Part shown: piece by piece, positions 6,351-9,967 of the stretch | Numbering within the stretch: the first letter of the stretch is position 1 | How the letters are laid out: the number at the start of each line of letters is the position of its first letter | DNA from: JANOBJ01 sp031411575 | GTDB taxonomy: Bacteria > Pseudomonadota > Gammaproteobacteria > Burkholderiales > Burkholderiaceae_C | NCBI GenBank assembly: GCA_031411575.1 | Contig: JANOBJ010000333.1 | Span: 1-9,967 of the forward strand | DNA: 9,967 nucleotides | Reading direction: 5' to 3' | Notes under the pieces: generated by a model | Told to the model about the DNA's origin: nothing | The model's database searches: none | Seen by the model: the letters and a program-made list of their open reading frames with translations, nothing else | Program-made: the position numbers and the translations under genes

Positions 6351-7320
6351 GCACCAGGTTGCGCACCCGCTCGCCCAGCGGCGGCAAAAACGCGCGGCTG
6401 AACAGATCGCCCACCGCCGGGCGGTGCGGCAGCTGCTTGGTCTGCACGATCAGCTCGATGCCGCGGTCAAACCGCGCGTCGTCCAGGTCGCCGATGCCCA
6501 GCACCGCGCCCTCGGCGCGCCCCATTTCCAGTTGCAGCGTGCCCAGCAGGCGGCGCCGGTTCGAGTCGCGGTTCATCGCGGGGTTGCGCTGCGCCAGCGC
6601 GTCGATGGCGGCATCAGGGTCGGCCACGGTGTCGCGCAGGCCGCGGTTGAGCGCCCGCAGCAGCGCGCGCACGGTGTCGGGTTCGGTCGTGGCCAGCTCG
6701 CGCGAGACCATCAACGCCATGCCGTAGAGCTCGGGCACGTGGTCGTGGTACTCGATGAAGTGCAGCTTGTCCTGCGGCACCAGCCCGGCGTCGATCGACG
6801 CGGCCACCAGCGTGTTGACAAAGCCGAACAGCCCGTCCCAGCGCGCCAGCAACAGGTCGAGCACCATCTCGCTGTGCGGGGCGGCCGAGATCTCGGTGCG
6901 CACCGAAGCAGGGGCAAGCCCGGTGCGCGCACAGAACTCGGGAAACAGCCGGTGCGCCGCGTCATTCGGGTGCGCGGCCAGCAGCTTGCCCGCCAGCTCG
7001 GCGGGCTGGCGGATCGGGCCGACCTTGGGCACCGCGATGGTGTAGGGCGAGGCGTTGTAGCTGGCAAACACCGCCAGCGGGGCGTTCGGCAGGCCGGCAG
7101 CGGCGTGCTCGATCAGCGCGTTCAGGTCGCCATAGCCCACGTCAAAGCCGCCGGCGGCCATTTTGGGGATGGTGTTGGCGGCGGTGTCGCCCTCGGTGAA
7201 GGTGATGGCCAGCCCCTCGTCGCGCAGGTAGCCGCGCGCATCCGCCAGAAAAAACCAGGCTTGCGGCCCCGAATAGAAGGTGTTGAGCTGCATGCGCAGC
7301 GGTGTCTTGCGTGGAGTCAT
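6343..7320 (-). CDS. NMT1/SsuA-like ABC-type substrate-binding protein lacking a signal peptide
   Basis: The 325-residue product has the NMT1/THI5-like (SsuA/TauA-type) solute-binding fold: MQLNTFYSGPQAWFFLADARGYLRDEGL (10-37) is the characteristic first lobe, followed by EGDTAANTIPKMAAGGFDVGYGDLNALI (43-70), the ligand-cleft segment, and LARWDGLFGF (158-167). Proteins of this type normally bind aminosulfonates, thiamine precursors or aromatic acids for ABC import. Only nine residues, MTPRKTPLR, precede the first beta strand, so no signal peptide is visible; the upstream frame is open to a stop at 7405-7407 but contains no start codon I can find and no hydrophobic segment. It may act in the cytoplasm as a sensor or enzyme-like protein. 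The ribosome-binding site is weak. No ABC permease or ATPase gene is adjacent. A possible LysR site lies at 7402-7419. Confidence 0.85.
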   Translation of the reverse strand: MTPRKTPLRMQLNTFYSGPQAWFFLADARGYLRDEGLAITFTEGDTAANTIPKMAAGGFDVGYGDLNALIEHAAAGLPNAPLAVFASYNASPYTIAVPKVGPIRQPAELAGKLLAAHPNDAAHRLFPEFCARTGLAPASVRTEISAAPHSEMVLDLLLARWDGLFGFVNTLVAASIDAGLVPQDKLHFIEYHDHVPELYGMALMVSRELATTEPDTVRALLRALNRGLRDTVADPDAAIDALAQRNPAMNRDSNRRRLLGTLQLEMGRAEGAVLGIGDLDDARFDRGIELIVQTKQLPHRPAVGDLFSRAFLPPLGERVRNLVRA

Positions 7321-7401
7321 GCCCGGCTTTCTGTCGTTCCCGTCAACGCCCTGTGTGAGGCGAAATTGTCGGGCGCAGGGCCGGTGGCGCCCATAGCGGC
7401 G

Positions 7402-7419
7402 CGCTTATGTGGGGTATTT
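7402..7419 (-). promoter_or_regulatory. Possible LysR site shared with the Bug-type promoter
   Basis: On the minus strand this 18-mer matches the site at 5193-5210 at 14 of 18 positions, including an uninterrupted CACATAAGCG. The left half-site is degenerate, so the dyad is lost. It lies about 81 nt upstream of the binding-protein start at 7320, in the same orientation to its gene as the Bug-type site (67 nt upstream). This is weak evidence of co-regulation. Confidence 0.35.
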
Positions 7420-7459
7420 GGCTGGGGCACCACCGTCCGCCCGGCGATGGTGCAGGGCG

Positions 7460-7669
7460 TCAGCGGATCACGCTGAGGTAAGCGCCAGCGGCCAGCGCCA
7501 GCTCGGCCGCGTCGTGCGGGCTCAGGCCGCGACGCGCCTGCGAAGACTCCATCAGCTGGTTGGCAACACTGCCCGGCAAGGGCATCTCGCCAGCGCTGGC
7601 GCCGCGCAACGCCGGCGTCCAGCGGTTCCAGTTGCGCATGTGGGTCATTTGACCAAGGCTCGAAAACAT
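7460..7669 (-). CDS. Small hypothetical protein, about 69 aa
   Basis: The frame encodes a 69-residue protein if ATG 7669 is used; a GTG at 7681 (73 aa) and ATGs at 7648 and 7639 (62 and 59 aa) are alternatives. None has a clear Shine-Dalgarno, and the GTG lies within a hairpin arm. Codon usage is clearly coding-like, with mostly G or C at third positions. The residues MRNWNRWTPALRG are followed by LPGSVANQLMESSQARRGLSPHDAAELALAAGAYLSVIR, which looks like two amphipathic helices of a soluble protein. There is no signal peptide or membrane segment. I recall similar small Comamonadaceae proteins of unknown function but cannot name a family. It has its own promoter candidate (7714-7741) with a terminator-like hairpin in between. 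Confidence 0.6.
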   Translation of the reverse strand: MFSSLGQMTHMRNWNRWTPALRGASAGEMPLPGSVANQLMESSQARRGLSPHDAAELALAAGAYLSVIR

Positions 7670-7670
7670 G

Positions 7671-7696
7671 AAAACAGCCACCGGGTTGGGCGGTGG
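7671..7696 (-). terminator. Terminator-like hairpin (possible attenuator) before the small ORF
   Basis: On the minus strand CCACCG (7696-7691) and CGGTGG (7683-7678) form a perfect 6-bp stem around a 7-nt loop, followed by CTGTTTT (7677-7671). The downstream half, GGTGGCTGTTTTCATG, matches the strong terminator at 101-115 almost base for base. Here it lies between the promoter candidate and the small ORF, so it would act as an attenuator, or end a transcript initiated further upstream. Confidence 0.45.
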
Positions 7697-7713
7697 AGAG
7701 TGGCGATGACTGA

Positions 7714-7741
7714 AGAATAAGGGTTTTCCCTAATCATTCAA
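7714..7741 (-). promoter_or_regulatory. Promoter candidate of the small ORF, similar to the one at 694-722
   Basis: On the minus strand TTGAAT (7736-7741) is followed after 16 bp by TATTCT (7714-7719). The spacer contains ATTAGGGAAAACCCTTAT, with a dyad AGGG-TTTT-CCCT (plus strand 7720-7731). The promoter at 694-722 has the same order: ACCT, 4-5 bp, TTGAAT, then ATTAG-(6 bp)-CCCT in the spacer. This suggests a shared regulator acting between -35 and -10. Confidence 0.5.
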
Positions 7742-7790
7742 GGCAAAGGTTATGCGGGAACGGCATGGGCTGGGAAGGTGTGTTTCATGG

Positions 7791-7856
7791 GTTTTTGAGG
7801 TGTTTTTGGCCTGTGGTCCTCGCCCCCTGGTCATAGTTTGCTATTAATTTAGGAGT
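7791..7856 (-). repeat. Dispersed repeat, copy B (inverted relative to copy A)
   Basis: The reverse complement of 7791-7844 matches 3875-3928 at 48 of 54 bases, with six substitutions and no gaps. The GCTAT half of the terminal dyad is kept (7840-7844) but its partner seven bases on has decayed (GGAGT). Together copies A and B bracket the LysR / Bug / binding-protein block and the small ORF in inverted orientation. Confidence 0.8.
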
Positions 7857-7990
7857 AAATGGGTTGCGGTGCCCGGCTGGGTGACACCGCCCGACAGGCA
7901 TGCGGCTGCGGCGGCCTGCGTGGCCTGAAGGCATACCGACGCCGCGACCCGATGGCCGTGCGCCTGAATACCCCTTCGTCACAATTTCTT

Positions 7991-8019
7991 AATCAATCGT
8001 TTGATTTATATGTTTTAAT
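7991..8019 (+). promoter_or_regulatory. TetR-type operator and promoter of the efflux regulator
   Basis: AATCAA (7991-7996) and TTGATT (8001-8006) form a perfect 6-bp dyad with a 4-bp centre, a typical TetR-family operator. A -10-like TTTAAT (8014-8019, 5/6) lies just downstream, which places the transcription start at about 8026-8029, at or next to the ATG at 8029. No good -35 is seen. The regulator probably represses its own two-gene unit from this site. Confidence 0.55.
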
Positions 8020-8028
8020 CCCCTTCCC

Positions 8029-8811
8029 ATGCTCACCACCAGCCCCGACCTGCCTTTGCCCGACACGCGCAAGCCGCGCGCGGACGGGGAGCAGTCGCGC
8101 GAGCGGTTGCTGCACGCGGCGTTGGGGTTGTTTGCCGAAAACGGGTTTGCGCGCACCTCCACGCGCGAGATTGCGCTGGCGGCGGGGGCCAACATCGGGG
8201 CCATCAGCTACTACTTTGGCGACAAGGCGGGGCTGTACCGCGCCGTGTTCACCGAGCCGCTGGGCAACCCGAAGGACGATATTGCGCTGTACGACCAGCC
8301 GCACTTCACGCTGCGCCAGTCGCTGGACGGGTTTTTCAGCAGCTTCCTCGAGCCGCTCAAGCAGGGCGCGATGGTGCAGCAGTGCGTGCGCCTGCATTTC
8401 CGCGAGATGCTGGAGCCCACCGGGCTGTGGGCCGAGGAGCTGGAGAACGGCATCAAGCCGGCGCACGCGGCGCTGGTCGGCGTGCTGTGCCGCCACCTGG
8501 GCTTGAAAGCGGCCGATGACGAGGTGCACCGGCTGGCGTTTGCGATGGTTGCGCTGGCGATCCAGCTGTTTGTCTGCCGCGACGTGATTGACGCGATCCG
8601 CCCGCAGTTGCTGGCCGACCCACGGGCCATCGATGTCTCTGCCGCGCGGCTGGCAGACATGGCCGAAGCGATGGTAGCCTGTGAGGTCGCGCGTCGCCGT
8701 ACGGCGGATCATCCCTCTGCCGCGCCCGACCCTACCCCCCTGCAAACCCGCGAGCCCACCGGCGCGCGGACCCGCCTGACCCCCCCCACAAAGGGAAGGA
8801 AGACACCATGA
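8029..8811 (+). CDS. TetR/AcrR-family repressor, CecR (YbiH)-like
   Basis: A 260-residue TetR-type regulator. The DNA-binding domain is at about residues 22-72: SRERLLHAALGLFAENGFART, then STREIALAAGANIGAISYYFGDKAGLY. The NIGAISYYFG form, and the following segment with QCVRLHFREMLEPTGLW (about residues 117-133), resemble the CecR/YbiH group, which controls efflux genes. The C-terminal 35 residues (from about 225) are a Pro/Thr/Arg-rich tail not expected in the family. There is no Shine-Dalgarno and the predicted transcription start is next to the ATG, so the message may be leaderless. The stop overlaps the start of the outer-membrane efflux gene (ATGA), so the repressor and its likely target are co-transcribed under the operator at 7991-8006. 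Confidence 0.92.
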   Translation: MLTTSPDLPLPDTRKPRADGEQSRERLLHAALGLFAENGFARTSTREIALAAGANIGAISYYFGDKAGLYRAVFTEPLGNPKDDIALYDQPHFTLRQSLDGFFSSFLEPLKQGAMVQQCVRLHFREMLEPTGLWAEELENGIKPAHAALVGVLCRHLGLKAADDEVHRLAFAMVALAIQLFVCRDVIDAIRPQLLADPRAIDVSAARLADMAEAMVACEVARRRTADHPSAAPDPTPLQTREPTGARTRLTPPTKGRKTP

Positions 8812-9967
8812 CTGTTGCCTCCGTGACCTCCGTGCCGCACACCCTGGCGCACGCCCGATCGGGCACAACCGCCGGCCGCGGCCTGCGGCTGGCCGCCCTG
8901 AGCCTGCCGCTCTGGCTGGCGGGCTGCGCCGTCATGCCGCCGCCGTCCGCCGTGGAGGCGATGCCGCCCGCGCAGTGGCAGGCACCGCTGCCGCACGCCG
9001 GCACATTGACCGAGCTGTCGCAGTGGTGGCAGCAACTCGGCGATCCGCTGCTGGTACAGCTGATCGAGGCGGCGCAGCAGGTCAGCCCCACGGTGGCGCA
9101 GGCGCGCTCGCGCATTGAGCAGGCGCGCGCCACGCGGGTGGCCAGCGGCGCGGCGCTCGGGCCGGCGCTGGATGCGTCGGCGTCGGTCAGCCGTGGCGTC
9201 ACGCAGTTCATACCGCCGGGTCCGACGCCGGCGGCCACCACGGCACAGGCCGGTCTGCAGGCCTCGTGGGAGATTGACCTGTTCGGCGGCCTGGGCGCCA
9301 CGCGCAATGCCGCACAGGCCCGGCTGGAAGGCGCGCAGGCGCAGTGGCACGACGCCCGTGTGTCGGTAGCGGCCGAGGTGGCCAACCAGTACGTGAGCCT
9401 GCGCAGCTGCGAGCGGCTGCTGGCCGTCACCCGTAACGACGCCACCTCGCGCGCCGAAACCGCGCGCCTGACCGATCTGACCGCCAACGCCGGCTTCACG
9501 GCGCCGGGTACCGCGGCGCTGGCCCGCGCCAGCGCGGCCGAGGCCAACGCGCGCGCCACCCAGCAGGCCGGCCAGTGCGAACTCGACCGCAAGGCGCTGG
9601 TGGCGCTGACCGGCCTGCCAGAGCCCGATTTGAAGCAAAAACTGGCCGATGTGCGCGCCGAATGGCCTTATAAAGCTATGATTTCAATAGCATCGCTGCC
9701 GGCACAGACGCTGGCGCAACGGCCCGACGTGTTCAACGCCGAGCGCGAGGTGGCGGCCGCCAGCGCCGAGGTGGGCGGCGCACAGGCGCAACGCTACCCG
9801 CGCCTGTCACTCAGCGGTTCGGTCGGCGCGCTCAATGTGCGCGCGGGCGGCGTCAGCAGTGACCTCACCACCTGGTCGATCGGCCCGCTGGCGCTTACGC
9901 TGCCGCTGTATGACGGCGGACGCCGCGCGGCCGACGTGGACGCGGCCCGGGCCCGCTACGACGAGGC
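8808..9967 (+). CDS. NodT/OprM-type outer-membrane efflux lipoprotein (3' end beyond window)
   Basis: The frame starts at ATG 8808 with GGAAGGA about 7 nt upstream and stays open to the window end (386 codons; the family is about 460-500 residues). A lipoprotein signal ends at LAGC, Cys40. The first TolC-like repeat shows WWQQLGDPLLVQLIEAAQQ (73-91), ARSRIEQARATR, and SWEIDLFGGL (153-162), the family hallmark. The second repeat shows LAQRPDVFNAEREVAAASAEVG (302-323) and PLALTLPLYDGGRRAADVDAARARY near the end. Such proteins form trimeric outer-membrane channels for RND, MFS or ABC tripartite pumps. The partner membrane-fusion and transporter genes are presumably just beyond 9967; after a CecR-like regulator an HlyD/ABC (YbhGFSR-like) exporter is a reasonable guess. 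An AT-rich repeat-like segment is embedded at 9668-9692. Confidence 0.93.
   Translation, partial: MTVASVTSVPHTLAHARSGTTAGRGLRLAALSLPLWLAGCAVMPPPSAVEAMPPAQWQAPLPHAGTLTELSQWWQQLGDPLLVQLIEAAQQVSPTVAQARSRIEQARATRVASGAALGPALDASASVSRGVTQFIPPGPTPAATTAQAGLQASWEIDLFGGLGATRNAAQARLEGAQAQWHDARVSVAAEVANQYVSLRSCERLLAVTRNDATSRAETARLTDLTANAGFTAPGTAALARASAAEANARATQQAGQCELDRKALVALTGLPEPDLKQKLADVRAEWPYKAMISIASLPAQTLAQRPDVFNAEREVAAASAEVGGAQAQRYPRLSLSGSVGALNVRAGGVSSDLTTWSIGPLALTLPLYDGGRRAADVDAARARYDE
9668..9692. repeat. Repeat-like AT-rich dyad inside the efflux gene
   Basis: GCTAT (9675-9679) and ATAGC (9687-9691) are separated by exactly 7 nt, the same dyad geometry as at 3863-3879 beside repeat copy A. The 25-bp stretch is strikingly AT-rich within a very GC-rich gene and uses codons (TAT AAA GCT ATG ATT TCA ATA GCA) unlike the neighbouring ones. 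It encodes residues YKAMISIA (288-295), in the loop before the second repeat of the channel protein, keeping the frame open. Confidence 0.5.

Larger units (their letters stand above)
7682..8028. other. Intergenic region between the small ORF and the TetR gene
   Basis: The stretch holds a terminator-like hairpin, a minus-strand promoter (7714-7741), repeat copy B (7791-7856) and the TetR operator/promoter (7991-8019). From 7857 to 7980 I see nothing recognisable; ORFs there have poor codon usage and no ribosome-binding sites. The last 50 bp are strongly AT-rich, as expected for a promoter. Confidence 0.6.

Noticed and set aside
6328..7476. Plus-strand 382-residue ORF
   Set aside because: Antisense to the NMT1-like binding-protein gene, with biased composition and no recognisable domain.
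3875..7844. The inverted 54-bp repeats as ends of an insertion sequence or transposon
   Set aside because: No transposase or integrase is encoded between them and no target-site duplication is visible; a dispersed repeat family is a simpler explanation.
7785..7982. Minus-strand 65-residue ORF sharing a peptide (IANYDQG..T..KHLKN) with an ORF at 3839-4171
   Set aside because: The shared peptide is only the translation of the 54-bp DNA repeat; neither ORF has a ribosome-binding site or coding-like codon use.
7859..8506. Plus-strand 215-residue ORF
   Set aside because: Its second half is an out-of-frame reading of the TetR gene and the first half has no coding signature.
8709..9638. Minus-strand 309-residue ORF
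   Set aside because: Antisense to the outer-membrane factor gene, whose plus-strand frame shows a lipobox and family hallmarks.

Overview
The window looks like chromosomal DNA of a high-GC betaproteobacterium, most likely of the Comamonadaceae (Acidovorax/Polaromonas/Variovorax/Rhodoferax relatives). This is inferred from the strong G/C preference at third codon positions, a Bug-type (tripartite tricarboxylate transporter) binding protein next to a LysR regulator, and short AT-rich dispersed repeats of a kind I associate with that family. Nothing here is a phage, plasmid, CRISPR or transposase gene.

Layout. (1) 1-757: the last codons of a plus-strand gene, a strong bidirectional terminator, then a minus-strand gene for a 160-residue two-helix membrane protein, transcribed from a dyad-containing promoter that it shares back to back with a LysR gene. 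(2) 755-3810: that LysR regulator, then a two-gene unit with its own sigma70-type promoter: a secreted lipoprotein of the PQQ-dependent sorbosone/glucose dehydrogenase beta-propeller family, overlapped by a periplasmic di-heme cytochrome c4-like protein. The pair reads as a periplasmic dehydrogenase and its electron acceptor. (3) 3875-7844: a block of three genes bracketed by two inverted copies of a 54-bp repeat (48/54 identical): a LysR regulator (minus), a divergent Tat-exported Bug-family solute-binding protein (plus), and a convergent NMT1/SsuA-like binding protein (minus) that has no signal peptide. No transporter membrane subunits are present, so both binding proteins are orphans here. 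A shared 18-bp site upstream of both suggests one regulator could serve both. (4) 7460-7741: a small minus-strand ORF with its own promoter, whose architecture resembles the promoter of the 160-residue membrane protein. (5) 7991-9967: a CecR/YbiH-like TetR regulator with a palindromic operator at its promoter, translationally coupled (ATGA) to a NodT/OprM-type outer-membrane efflux lipoprotein that runs off the window end.

No wholly new system stands out. The most unusual signals are regulatory or structural: the paired promoters with a dyad in the -35/-10 spacer, the 26-bp near-perfect GC palindrome in the LysR/Bug divergent region, the inverted repeats flanking the binding-protein block, and the leaderless-looking, signal-less binding protein. 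All functional calls rest on reading translated sequence by eye; no database search was possible.
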